Shown one piece after another: positions 42,824 through 54,559 of a stretch of DNA of 64,000 bases (position 1 is its first letter; each line of letters opens with the position of its first letter). Position numbers and translations under genes: made by a program. Source of the DNA: Tubulanus polymorphus (lineage: Eukaryota > Nemertea > Palaeonemertea > Tubulaniformes > Tubulanidae); contig NC_134025.1 in assembly GCF_964204645.1 (NCBI RefSeq), positions 372,001 to 436,000 on the forward strand, given 5' to 3'. The notes under the pieces are model-generated. The model searched no databases, was not told where the DNA came from, and worked only from the letters and a program-made list of their open reading frames with translations.

Positions 42824-45350
42824 ATGAGGTGGCGCTGCTCGATCTAACCCCCGCCGCCGATGCCTTCGAATATTATTATCGAAAACAATTGCGAACTTTT
42901 TATTTAGGAAATCGAAGAAGAAATGATGATGACGATGATAAGGAACACTAGGCGGCGCTTTTTGTAACGCGCGAAAAAAATGTCGTTGAATGACTTTTCA
43001 AAATTTTGAATTAATTATCGCGAAATTATTTCGTAGGAATTCACGATAGAAAGACTTTCCGAAAATAGTCTGAACCGTAGCTTACTGAAATTACAGTCTG
43101 GACTTCGGTTTTTACCCTACTTATAAAACAACTATTTCAACGTTTCAATTTCTGATTGTGTAATCGTCACAATGAAAATAAGTATAATTATAATAATTAA
43201 TAATAATTAAAGAATATAATCACAGAAAATAGAGGAAGAACTAGTATTAAATTTCAAAATTGTTCGAACGAAACGAGATTGATTCATTCGTAACAATTAC
43301 AACCGCTACTTTATAAAATGAAAATTCTTCATGACAATTTTAATAATTATTTGATTTTAGTTAAATTGACAGAAAAATTGTTCTATAAAATTTTGTCTTG
43401 GTTTTCGTTAAATTTTTTGTGCGGAGGAGATGTTTTTGGATTTTTCTCTAGACTTTGAAGAGCGCAGGGCCCAGTTTCACGGAAAAGTGTAAAGGCTAAA
43501 ACGGTTTAAGTTTGAAATGTTGTCCTCATTAGAAACATGAAGTAACCAATAATAGCAATTATATACACCGTAAATTTGAGTTGAACTTTTTAGTGAAACG
43601 ACTTGACCGGACGTTCAACAGGAATCGAAATTCTGTAACGAGCTGAGGAAAGCTTTAAACGGAAGATATCTGCAAATCTGTGCTGGAAGTAACATGATTT
43701 TTACAGCCTGGAGTCGTTAGAAGGCGTTGGATTTCATCTTTAAAAATTAAAGCAAGCAGGGGCTCGAATAGTTCAAGCCTACCGTTAAAAGTGTAAGCTA
43801 GGCCGCAAGAGTTTCACTTGTACTTCTATGAACCCACACACTTATCAAGTCTTGATTTGCATTACTAAGCGGTAGCCATCTAAAATGTCAAAACCTTGCA
43901 TACTGGTGCAATATATCTGAAGCGCAAGAGCCCGGAATCGCAGCTGTGATTTATTGTCCTCGGGAGTGTTAGGGTTTTGAGAGGGTCAGGGTTTTGGGAG
44001 AGTTAGGAAGAGTGTCAGGGTTGGAAAGGGTGTTAAGGTTTCAAGAGGGTCAGGGTTTTGATAGGGTTAGGGTTTCCAGAACTAGAAGGTCAGAGTTCCT
44101 AGAGAGAGGGTTAAAGTTTCAGCTATTATGTATATAGCACAGGGAGCATGCGGGATCGTTCGGGTTAGGATTACACTTCATTGGTAACAACTACCAGTGC
44201 CGGTACCAATAGAGGCTATAGTCAGTATGAAGAGGAACCGCTGCAGTAGCTTAAAAGAAAACACAATGACATTGATAAAGTACAAAAGTATAGCCGAATC
44301 GCATGAAAATAAGCCAGTAAACTTATATATAGTAGAGCCTACAAAACGATTGTTCGCAATTAATTTTTTGTTTGAAGTGTCATCAGTTTGCGTAAACTTG
44401 TTATTTCTGCAAAAAAAAATTGTTTTCTTTATTTCCTCGTAGTCTATAAGTCAAGGTCGTATGGATGCGAAAGTTTTTTTATTTTTGACAGTTGTAAGCC
44501 GGTGTAATTCGATACAGATTCAAGATGGTGTCTCTACAAGAGGGCGCCACAATACGATAGCTTCACAAACGTACGACATCAGGAGTGCTCCGTCCATGTT
44601 TCGGGGACCGCCGGTAACTCCAAGGTATCGTGGGTATCTTCGGTATTGTGGTTAGGTAGCCAGAGGCTCACAGGCCGTGAGACAGGACGTATCCTCGGTA
44701 TCGCAGGTGACCTGGAGGCTCACAACAGGCCGTGAGACTAACAGGTATCCTCGTATCATCCGGCGTTGGTATCGAGAGTCACCGCGCGCCCTGGCGGGCT
44801 GGGATCTCACAAGCCGGGAGACAGGTATCCTCGGTAACGTAGTATCGCAGGGGGTAACCTGGAGGCTCGCAGGTCGTGAGCAGGTGACGTATTAAGACCG
44901 AATTCGGCGAGGGCAATTTCAATAGATTATAACGAGATATCTAAAAAATTTATCCCAGACGAAAAAAAGACATTTTAAATCATTATCATCACCGAGCTTA
45001 GTAAAACGTAAAGACATATATTACTCAATAGGTTAACTAGTTAACAACAGTATTTAACTAATACGAAGAGGACACTAACTAGAGAAAACTGCAGTAGTGA
45101 TAGCAGGTATCTGCAGCCGAAAAATCAAGGAAATTATGTGGATCAATGACCTAGGCATCATCGAGAAAGAGTGAAAAAACTGCTGGTTAAAACGTCACGC
45201 TTTTGAATAGTGTTGTCATTTAGTTTTGATCAAACTTTTTCAAGTTTTTAAAAGTTTAAACCTTAAGAGTACCAACTCGGCATATACCTTACAATAAATA
45301 CGAATACTTATTGGTTGGCTGCTGAAGATACGAAGAAAGATTAGAAAGAA
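42824..45350. other. Profilin 3' UTR and intergenic; no further gene supported
   Basis: AT-rich non-coding sequence. It holds a fold-back remnant starting GGGCCCAGTTTCACGGAAAA (43467), a decayed repeat of AGGGTTTTGAGAGGGTCAG type (43965-44130), and GC-rich repeats of GGTATCCTCGGTATCGCAGG and GAGGCTCACAGGCCGTGAGA (44590-44890). The open frame at 44461-44655 starts with a hydrophobic stretch but runs into these repeats and has no splice or family support. Confidence 0.5.
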
Positions 45351-45356
45351 AGAAAG

Positions 45357-45575
45357 GGGCGTCACTCCGCACTTTTGGAATGCACCATGGATACAGTCCC
45401 GTAGAATGTCCAGTCCTTATTTTCTAGCCATCCTGAAGCCATCCCCGCATTACAATCTGAAACATTAAAAAGAGTAAAATACTTAGCCAAACTAGAGAGA
45501 TTGATTCCAGCCGGGTTCGACACTGCGACCGTTAGGAGTTCAGACGGGCACTCTAACCACTGGACCATAGACCCG
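45357..45575 (-). mobile_element. tRNA-derived SINE
   Basis: On the minus strand, a tRNA-like head has A-box TGGTCCAGTGG (45557-45567) followed by TTAGAGTGCCCGTCTGAACT. After a 33-bp gap comes B-box GTGTCGAACCC (45513-45523, 9 of 11 to consensus). A non-tRNA body of about 150 bp follows, ending GTGCGGAGTGACGCCCC and a TTTC-rich simple tail (45335-45356). The acceptor stem does not pair and there is no proper 3' end, so it is not a functional tRNA gene. An open frame on this strand (45362-45712) runs through the element and is not a gene. Confidence 0.7.
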
Positions 45576-45835
45576 TGGTATTCGTAGAGGATTTTAAGTT
45601 TGGTTTTCAGTACGCAACTTTGTATGTGTTTGCGATTTTCAGAATACATCGCCAACAGTTTTTCAAACCGATGAAAACATACAGCTAGTGGGGTTAACTG
45701 AGGACACATCATGATGATAATTAATTGTATTTAATTCGTCGATTTGGTCGAAATAATTTGGGTGGCGTTAATCGGGTTCGAATCCCATCAGAACATTTTG
45801 ATTTTCTACACTTGGCGGGAATATCAGCACTTTTC

Positions 45836-45917
45836 ATTGGTCAGGATAATGACGTCACGCTGTCGGTATAAAAACCCAGGTCAGCTGATCCCTCCTTCCA
45901 GTTCGGCCATTTTGCAG
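45836..45917 (+). promoter_or_regulatory. Core promoter and 18-nt first exon of the 46-53 kb gene
   Basis: Inverted CCAAT (ATTGG, 45836-45840), full CRE TGACGTCA (45850-45857), TATAAAAA (45867-45874) and an initiator CCAGTTC (45898-45904). The A at 45900 is 33 bp after the first T of TATA, the expected spacing. A GTAAGC donor at 45918 ends a short non-coding exon, about 45900-45917. Confidence 0.7.
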
Positions 45918-48900
45918 GTAAGCAAAGATTCATTTTTTCTCTCAGGTTTTAAAAGTAAATTTATATAACTATACCTAAAATATTTCTTGTACCATTTACG
46001 TTAGGTAATTTCCGAAAATAAGTTCCGAAAGGACAAATTATAAAATAGGTGCGAAATGTGTGTAAATTTGGTTATTTTACTTATTAAAAGCACTTTCCGT
46101 GTTACTCTTAAAATTTTTGAAGAATTCGCAATTTCCATGACATTGATTTTCAATATAGATAGCCATAATTAAGAAATTATATGCAATTTCATTGTTTAAA
46201 GCATCTGTAAAAGTTAAGTAAATTTTCTGCTGTTCATTTAATCTACGCGGTAAAGCGGCTCGTTGACATGCCTAGGAGTAATACACAGACAGCTCAGTCT
46301 ATTCAACCATGACTCGAATCTATAGAAACCTTTCATTCGAAGCGTCGTTCAACTTAATCCTGCTGGCTTCTATATCTATTATTAAGAAAATAATGATAAA
46401 ATAATTTAATGTTAATTATTATTATTACTTAATAGAAACTCGATTTAGCTATTTCTTAGAATCAATAATTTTCGATTTTCTTGATTTTTATAAGATTGTT
46501 TTTACATTGCAGTAGCAGCAGCAGCATCAACAGCAGCAGTTAATATGTCTACAAAATATGACCTTTTTTCGGGACTGTTAAAGCTGGTACGCGCCGAGGT
46601 GCTGACGCTCGACCCTGAAACCCTCGGCGCGTTTTTTGATTTGAGTAAGTACAAAGTCTACTTCATCAATCTCAATCTGGGGTATCTCAAATTCTCGATT
46701 ATTTTTGATGAACATCTCAAATTATTTGATTTCCAACATCCGAAATTATTTGATCTCAAATTCACAATCACAATTATTTTATCTAAATCTCCTTTTTATC
46801 TAAATATCCTAAATCTCAAATTGTCTAAATCTCAATTATTTCGAATATCATCAATTAAAAAATCTAATATCATCTAATTTCAATTTCTTTCAATTCTCTT
46901 TTTAATTTTAGAAAACTCAATTTATGTCACACTGATAAAATTAGGAAATCTATTTTGAACATATCATTTTATGTTTCTAGTCTCTTATTCTATTTCAAAT
47001 TACTCAATATTGTTCGAGTATAATTTTTTCATTTTGACGAATGATGCAATTCTGTCACCACCCTTAAACTCGATTGAATTTGGTAACAAATCTAATGGTG
47101 AATAAATTTTGAATTGAATTGAATAGTGAGTAGAGGCTCTGGTGGATGAGAATTAACTTGAGGAAGTAACCTCATTTCCTGGTTCCTGGTTTCGGTTTCA
47201 AATATCGTCGAAATTGTGATATATTCCTCATGTTATTCATGTGAATGCTGTATCCAGTCAATAGAGATAAGTTACAACATAAATAGTTAAAACTGTCTAG
47301 GCCTCCAGACCAATGCACTTCATAGAAAATCCGGATTTATGTTTGATAAATCAAGTAATTGGACTGCGCAGTTCAGTCCATTTACTATTTAGTCAGTAAG
47401 CAGACTTCAGTTTAGTCCATATTTTAATCAGTAACTGGACTGGCCGGGTTTAGTCCATAGTGTATTTAGTCAATAACTGGACTGCGATGTAGTCCATAGT
47501 TAAGTCAATAACTGGACTGCGGTTAGGTCCATATTTTAGTCAATAACTGGACTGCGGTTTAGTCCATAGTTTAGTTTAGTCAATAACTGGACTGCGATTT
47601 AGTTGATAGTTAAGTCAGGAACCGGATAGCTGTTTTGTCCGTATCCAGATACCCATCACATTATGGGACCAACTTTTTAGATACCGCTGAAAAGTAGAAC
47701 TAGTATTTACGGTACTTTCGTTTTTCTCTGCGACTCCAGGATCCGAAAACATGTGATTTTCTTTTTTATTAATCATTCGTCAATCGTCAGGAAATTCAGG
47801 ATCACTATTTTTGATTTATTGGTTAAACTTTGTTCTTCGTATCTCTAGGTAGTTGCTCACAACAGTTTGAGATCCCGAGATTATAGCGGGAAGGAGGTAT
47901 ACCTCGCAACTGCTATCATTTCGGCTAACTATTCTAAAGCCACACCCACTCAATGTTTATACTAGATCTAAACTACAGATATGATGTTTGATACGAATGT
48001 CGTTCACTAGCTCGGCTCATAGTCGGAACCTTCATCGTCTAATTGTTGTCGAATCCTAGATATTGCGGCCTTGCGGCAAATACAGTTTACCCACGATTTA
48101 TTTCTAACGGATTCATTATTACGGTCAATGGTTGGTGCCTCGTTAGGTACTGAGTCTTATACAGTGAGTTTACTCAGTATCGGGATCACAGTTTACTCAG
48201 TATCGGGACCACAGTTTACTCAGTATCGGTACCACAGTTTACTCAGTATCGGTACCACAGTTTAGTCAGCATCAGGACCACAGTTTAGTCAGTATCGGGA
48301 CCACAGTTTAGTCAGTATCGGGACCACAGTTTACTCAGTATCGGGACCACAGTTTAGTCAGTATCGGGACCACAGTTTAGTCAGTATCGGGACCACAGTT
48401 TACTCAGTATCGGGACCACAGTTTACTCAGTATCGGGATCACAGTTTACTCAGAATCGGGACCACAGTTTACTCAGAATCGGGACCGCAGTTTAGTCAGT
48501 ATCGGGACCACAGTTTAGTCAGTATCCGGACCACAGTTTAGTCAGTATCGGGACCACAGTTTACTCAGTATCGGAACCACAGTTTAGTCAGTATCGGGAC
48601 CACAGTTTACTCAGTATCGGGACCACAGTTTACTCAGTATCGGGACCACAGTTTACTCAGTATCGGGACCACAGTTTACTCAGTATCGGTACCACAGTTT
48701 AGTCAGTATCGGGACCACAGTTTAGTCAGTATCAGGACCACGGTTTAGTCAGTATCGGGACCACAGTTTAGTCAGTATCGGGACCACAGTTTACTCAGTA
48801 TCGGGACCACAGTTTAGTCAGTATCGGGACCACAGTTTAGTCGGTATCCGGACCACAGTTTAATCAGCATCGGAACTGTGATTCATTTCGTTCTGAGACC

Positions 48901-51900
48901 AGATTTTATCAAATTTCCTCTAGCTGTTCTTCAGATAGGCCTACCCTTTGACTTCATGTTTTTTTTTTCAGAATTCTTTTATTTTCTTAAAGCCATGAAA
49001 TGTATTTCCTCTACCGTTATCCAGGCCTGACATTTATCTAGGTCTATCCTGTTTTACACCTTACAAGTTCGACGGCAACATTTCATATTGTTTTTTCTGT
49101 AAACGGCTGCAGCTGTATTTATAGTGAATTATTCCACTGAATAATTCACTATAATTCACTATACTTGAAGGGTAAGTAGTGATTATTTGAAATACTTAAT
49201 GAATGCATGTGATATAATGGGCCTAAATTTTAAATATCGTTTATTGTTCGCTGTTTAATGATGTTTGATTTTTATAGATAGAAATCTTATTGTAATTTGT
49301 AGTGAATGGATTTGATTGTATGAAGTTGCAGCAGTGGACAGTGTCGTGTGAAATGGTTTTTACCCCTGATGGTTGTTTCTGAAGGTACAGTAGTGGACAG
49401 TGTCGAGTGAAATGGATCTTACCCCGACGGTTGTTTCTGAAAGTAAAAGTTGAAGATTTTTGATTGATGATGAAACACAGAAAATACAGTAGAAATTTGT
49501 ATGAAATCTTTTGTGTCCTTTTTCTGTTTGTCATGAAATAAAAATGAACTAGACTTACTTAGCAAAAACCATATAGGGAAATGTACAGTACTCGAAGGAT
49601 ATATTGCAATTTTTTCGAACTAAAATTCGGTGAAAATTCATTTTACAAAAATGTATCAAATTTTATTGGATTTTTTGCCCTTAATGATACTGTAGACTTC
49701 ACTTAAACTGGTAGACGGTCTATATCTAGTATAATCTGTTCAATTCGATGAAATAAAGATGAAATGTTGTTTTTCAATACATATGTTTTGCCTTTTCTGG
49801 TATTGCTCTGTTCGATGATAATAATGATAATAATAGTATATGTCTAATATAGCCCTAAAACCAGCAGCTGCTCAGAGCGCTTCACATTTTCTGTTTTATT
49901 GCCCCAGCCATTTAATAGTCTCCTGGGGTGAGGTAACATTCGAACAGCTGCTAGGTGCTCGGGGGTCATCTATCGGCCCAGGTACCCATTTACTCCTGGG
50001 TGGAGAGACGAATGAGGATAAGTGTCTTGCCGGGGACACAATGGTAATGTACGGGGTTCAAATTCACGACCTGGTTTCCCAGAATGCTTCCCGTATCCCG
50101 TAAATGTTCACTTCATTTCCGTTTATTCTCTGCCTGAACCGGTAAACTGTAACGGCTGTTCGCCTATATTATAGAATACATGTATGTACTATCAACCTTC
50201 TATCTCTGTTAGCAAAAATACATAAAAACATAAGAACATCTTTATGTATTTTTACTGTTAGTGATTAGGCCTTATGTTCTATGTGTAATTAGAGAAAAAC
50301 CCTCAGAGTGCCCATCATTGTTATCTAGAAAGTAGGAAAATCAGTAGAAACTTTGGAGTTCCGTAGAGTGAAAACTGTAAGAGATAGAGCGTTATGGTAA
50401 TTGAAAAGTTTGTAGGGTATATGATCCTTGGAAAATTTTGGTGGTAATTTTTCTTACTGAAAGTGACGTTCTATGCAAATGAGCTAATTTGCATGAATTA
50501 TAATCGGTGACCTATTTATTTGATAAGCCCCTAAATTTTAGGTATCAAAATGAACAAATCAGGTATCTAGCCTCAGCTAACAGCTGACAATGGAATATTC
50601 TATGTCTACGGTCACAAATATTTATTGTACGGGTAATTATAATTAGAAAATGACCTAATAATTAAATCAGGTGACCTCCGGATAAGTACCCGCTACTTTC
50701 AAACGCAAAAAACTCAAATATTTTGAATAGCATCACCACAAAAACGCGGCATAAAAACAAACTAACGGGCACTGCCATTTAATCAAGCCATCTAGCGGCA
50801 GATTTCTCTGCTGAATTCTATGCGAAAAACTAAAAATAAAACTGCTATAAGAAATGTCGACGAAAGTTGACAGGGCACAGTACGACCTGAAATAATCTGT
50901 AGACGAAAGTCGACTGGGCTCTGAAAGAGTTATAGAAGAAATTTGGGGATTCACTACATGGTCAGATTGTATAAAATACAAAGAACTTGATAATTTTGAC
51001 CGCTATTAGGCTCAATAAATCTTTTCATCAATTGATTTTTGCAATTCTTAAAAGCCGGTAACTGCCTAATAAGGTAGAAAATAGAAGGTGCCAAACTGTA
51101 GCAGTTTAGGCGGAGGCTACTGTATGATGAATATCAGCTGAAATGGCTGTGCATAGAATTTTGTTGATCTGAATAAATGAATGGCTGCTGTACGATGAAT
51201 TATACATTCTAGGTGAGTTATATAATGAATATGTGGAGTACCGATAGGCCTATTGCTGACAATGAATATTCTATTGGGAAAATTGAATTACAGCCATTTA
51301 TGTTGATAGTGAAATATTGTTCTTCAAAATGAATGTTTTTTATCTGTAGTGAGTGTTGTTTCTGAAGGTGCAGTAGTGGGCAGTGTTGTGTGAAATGGCT
51401 TTTACTGGTTTTAGATTCAGCGAAGTGAAATTATTTGTGTCGTTTTTCTGTTTTAATTCATGCTGTAAATAGTTTAAACAATAAAATATTTAAAAAAAAC
51501 AATCATATTTTTATCTTCATTTTTGAGAAAATTCAGTAGAAAATATACAAATTCTCCCACTTACCGTGGATGGAGTGTGGCACTGTATGCAATGAAAAAG
51601 TTTTCTACAAAATAATTGAATACATTTCTGAAGTGTGGACACATTTTTCACTCATCCATTTGAAAAGTAATTACTGAATAAAAGGAATTATCGATTAATT
51701 TTTTGTTGATACAGCGCGACATTTGTTTTAAATTAGATCTTTTATCGTTTCAAAGTTTCCATTTCAATTGGTTGATAAATGAAAAGTTATCATGCGTGTT
51801 ATTCCAAAGAGGTTCCCAGATTTTGAAACCAGGGTCATGGGTAACAATTCCATTGATTATTCATTATAATGTATAGTTTTTGTCACCTGGAACCTGGTAC

Positions 51901-53345
51901 GTCATCACCCCAGAAAAAAAATCAAGTGTATTTTTGATTCATGATTATCTACCAAAATTGATTGTCAAGGTAATGGTAGGATGTAATTTATTACAATCAG
52001 TATTTCCATTAATGAATTAACAAAAGTGTACCCGTCCACGTACAGGGTTGGTTCTGAAATATATCAAGTATATAAGACATGAAAATACCATTATAAAATG
52101 TGTATTGGAAGATTCAATTATCAGCCTCACTGATGATATACTGTCAACTCATCGTTATTATGTAATGGATGATGCAAATCATGAGAGCAGTTAAAAGTGT
52201 AGTTACAACAGCGTTAGTCTACAACCAGTGACATGATCACTTCTCACAAAATAAGCTTACGATCCCTTCCAAACGTTCAAATGACCCTTCTCACCCCATC
52301 ACGTCACATTCACCTATTGGATAACTGCATTATTTTATAGGTTACTATATACAAATATGATAATTATATTCGAACATGTCATTATGTCATTTATGTGTAA
52401 TATGCATGATCCTTAATGTTTTTTTTTTTCATTTCAGATATAGACATCATTGAAAACATCCAACATGACCAGTCTGAAGCAGCCCGCAGAGCACTTCCAG
52501 CATTACGAGATACTTATACAAGGTGTGTATCTCTCTGCGGGCCTAAGGAACCAACTCTTCCTGAAATTGTTCCACCTTTTGAGTTGGTTCCTTTGCAGGA
52601 GGTGGACCCTGCTTCTCCCGTAAATGTGGAGCAGGAGGTCGCCCCTGCAGTGGTGACCCCGACAGAGGCGCCACAGCTTCAGACGCCTTCACTGCGTCGG
52701 TCGCCCCGTCAAAAGACTAAAGATATAGATTACACAATAGGTTCGGGGCGTCCGAAAACAAAAAAAAAAGGCAAACGTGCAGCTCGTCCTCCTCCACCTC
52801 CGCAACCAAATTTTGAGGAGGAGAGCAGTGATGAGGAGGAATTCGCCACTCCTGGAGCGACACCACCAGGGCCCGCAACTCCCCCGCCACCACCACCACC
52901 ACCACCACGTACCAGACCACCACCACGTACCAGACCACCACCACGTACCAGACCACCAACATCTACGTCAACACCAGCATCTACATCAACACCAGCATCT
53001 ACGTCAACACCAGCATCTACGTCAACACCAGCATCTACGTCAACACCAGCATCTACGTCAACACCAGCATCTGCCGGACCACCACCATCAACCGGACCAC
53101 CACCATCAACATCGACATTGACTGGAAAAAATAGAAATAAGAAGAGAAAATATAATGATAACGAAAATGCTTCTACATCAGGAGCTCCAGTGGGGGCACC
53201 ACCTTCCCCCGCTGTCGAGCTGGTGGCGCGCGGCCCTGGGTGGTCAAGAAACATCAACTACCACGATCCAATCAAAATGCTCCGCGATGTTGAAGGGGCC
53301 TTTAAAGGAAAATATGAGTTAGTTAAACGTAGGCGAACAAATTAA
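45900..53345 (+). CDS. Unrecognised 335-residue protein: helical N-terminus (possible death fold), proline-rich, basic C-terminus
   Basis: Exons: non-coding about 45900-45917; 46513-46644 (ATG 46545); 52438-53345. Coding length 1008 nt; the phase closes across a 5.8-kb intron. N-terminus: LFSGLLKLVRAEVLTLDPET, then LGAFFDLNIDIIENIQHDQS, then EAARRALPALRDTYTRC. The pattern LGxxxxLxxxIIExI...A...LxxL resembles the second half of a death-fold domain, weakly. Then come acidic/Pro linkers, LRRSPRQKTK, a basic KTKKKGKRAARPPPPP stretch, EESSDEEEF, polyproline, PPPRTR x3, STPAST x6, a KNRNKKRKY nuclear-localisation-like cluster, and a non-repetitive tail ending KGKYELVKRRRTN. AATAAA at 53542-53547. 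Likely nuclear. The function is unknown; extra exons in the large intron cannot be excluded. Alternative: a gene of a mobile element, but no terminal repeats are seen. Confidence 0.65.
47340..47640. repeat. 37-bp tandem repeat, TCAATAACTGGACTGCGGTT-type
   Basis: About seven imperfect copies of AGTCAATAACTGGACTGCGG followed by TTTAGTCCATAGTT. The TTTAGTC core is shared with the 23-bp array 500 bp downstream. Confidence 0.8.
48160..48880. repeat. 23-bp minisatellite, GGACCACAGTTTAGTCAGTA-type
   Basis: Roughly thirty copies of ACCACAGTTTAGTCAGTATCGGG with TTTACTC/TTTAGTC and GGTACC/GGGATC variants, inside the first large intron of the unrecognised gene. Confidence 0.95.
49840..50105 (+). repeat. 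Dispersed repeat fragment (SINE-like)
   Basis: Carries GGTACCCATTTACTCCTGGG, GGAGAGACGAATGAGGATAA, GTGTCTTGCCGGGGACACAA and GGGGTTCAAATTCACGACC. The last resembles a pol III B-box. From general experience this consensus recurs widely in invertebrate genomes as a short interspersed repeat. No A-box is evident here, so it is probably a truncated copy. Confidence 0.5.
52895..53110 (+). repeat. Coding 18-bp repeats, PPPRTR and STPAST
   Basis: Three copies of CCACCACCACGTACCAGA (PPPRTR) are followed by six copies of TCTACGTCAACACCAGCA (STPAST), then two PPPSTG units, in the last exon of the unrecognised gene. Units are almost identical at the DNA level, indicating recent expansion. Confidence 0.92.
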
Positions 53346-53840
53346 AATAACATCAGCCCCTTCACTCGCCATCACCCGGGCAACAACATCAGCCCATGCA
53401 CGTCTGCAGATCGGCACTTCTTGAAACTCAGTTTTCCCTTCCACCTTCGTCGATCTGCAGGTTGCGCAGTGTTAAATATCTGTCAACACTCCTTGAACCA
53501 GTGGGCGTGCAGTCCTCCTTGCTTTTATAAAAAAATATAAAAATAAAAAACCAGACATCATTGCATATAATCATTGCTTTTATGGAGGTTTTACGGTTTC
53601 TCCAAAAAAATTTAAAAAATTGAAAAATGATAAAAAAAATTCATTATCATTTCATCCCTTTATTTACTTTTTGGACAAAAAGAAATATTTGTCCATCATC
53701 CCATTCATTTACTTTTTAAATCATTTATTTATTTTTTTTGACTGTACGACCCACTGTGTTCCACTCCATTTTAACCCCCATTTTTGCATTAACTCTTACC
53801 TTATTAACTAAGGTTCATTGTGCTTCTCACAATGCTGAAG
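53346..53840. other. 3' UTR of the unrecognised gene and T-rich spacer
   Basis: Contains AGATCGGC and TCGATCTGCAGG halves of a small inverted repeat (about 53400-53462) and the AATAAA at 53542. Beyond about 53580 the sequence is T-rich and non-coding. Confidence 0.5.
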
Positions 53841-54350
53841 CATTAACCCTTCTTGGCGCTACTTTGCAGCAGTAGCCATCTATACCACCTAATTGTGGCA
53901 GTAGCCTTCTTAGGATTCATCAATTCTAATACCATGGTCGACCTTTTCAAATATCTTTCGGGATATAAACCATCCTTGCAACTACTTTGCAGCAATAACC
54001 ATCCATACCACCTGATTGTGGCAGTAGCCTTCTTATGAGTCATCAATTCTAATACCATGGTCGACCTTTTCAAATATCTTTCGGGATATAAACCATCCTT
54101 GCAACTACTTTGCAGCAATAACCATCCATACCACCTGATTGTGGCAGTAGCCTTCTTAGGAGTCATCAATTCTAATACCATGGTCGACCTTTTCAAATAT
54201 CTTTCGGGATATAAACCATCCTTGCAACTACTTTGCAGCAATAACCATCCATACCACCTGATTGTGGCAGTAGCCTTCTTAGGAGTCATCTATTCTAATT
54301 CTATGGTCAGCCGTTGTAAATCTCTTTCGAGATATGCAGGGAATCAATTC
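53840..54350. repeat. 123-bp satellite-like tandem repeat, four copies
   Basis: ACTTTGCAGCA recurs at 53861, 53984, 54107 and 54230, exactly 123 bp apart. Copies are nearly identical apart from the edges. The period is 41 codons and the minus strand stays open for 148 codons, giving a repetitive peptide (KKATATIRWYGWLLLQSSCK per unit); the plus strand is also partly open. No splice or start support, so treated as repeat, not gene. Confidence 0.92.
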
Positions 54351-54429
54351 CTACAATAACTCCTATGGAGTTTGAAAAAAAGTGGATTTTTCAAATCAAA
54401 AGGAACTGTTACGTGATTCTTTATCGAAC

Positions 54430-54550
54430 TTTATCGGAACATGGAGAAGGAATAGCTATGTTTCACACATAATGCGTTTCCTTATGAAGCTGAAAATAAC
54501 GTGGAGAAGGAACAGCTATGTTTCACATAATGCGATTCCTTAGGAAACTA
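54430..54550. repeat. Two-copy tandem repeat, about 62-66 bp
   Basis: GGAGAAGGAATAGCTATGTT plus TCACACATAATGCGTTTCCT is repeated as GGAGAAGGAACAGCTATGTT plus TCACATAATGCGATTCCT. Confidence 0.75.
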
Positions 54551-54559
54551 CATTGAAAC

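Larger units (their letters stand above)
46645..52437. other. 5.8-kb intron; mostly repeats, no supported exon
   Basis: Contains a retroelement-like tail ending TGAATAAATTTTGAATTG and GAATTGAAT (about 47020-47124), a 37-bp array (about 47340-47640), a 23-bp array (48160-48880), related blocks GTTTCTGAAGGTACAGTAG plus GTGGACAGTGTC at 49320-49445 and about 51350-51400, and a dispersed repeat at 49840-50105. Regions 50110-51340 and 51420-52430 show nothing beyond AT-rich sequence. Confidence 0.55.

Noticed and set aside
44461-44655. Possible small secreted protein with a hydrophobic N-terminus
   Set aside because: Runs into local GC-rich repeats, with no promoter, splice or similarity support.
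45503-45575. Functional tRNA gene on the minus strand
   Set aside because: A- and B-boxes are present but the acceptor stem does not pair and the sequence continues into a SINE body.
45362-45712. 116-codon minus-strand open frame
   Set aside because: It reads through a tRNA-derived SINE.
48160-48880. CRISPR-like array of regular repeats
   Set aside because: Units are directly abutting without unique spacers, and the DNA is plainly animal nuclear sequence.
52717-53257. Minus-strand and other-frame open frames rich in Val/Gly/Asp or His
   Set aside because: Shadows of the proline-rich repeat exon on the plus strand.
53843-54359. Open frames of 148 (minus) and 100 (plus) codons in a 123-bp repeat
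   Set aside because: Open only because of the repeat period; no splice sites, promoter or family similarity.
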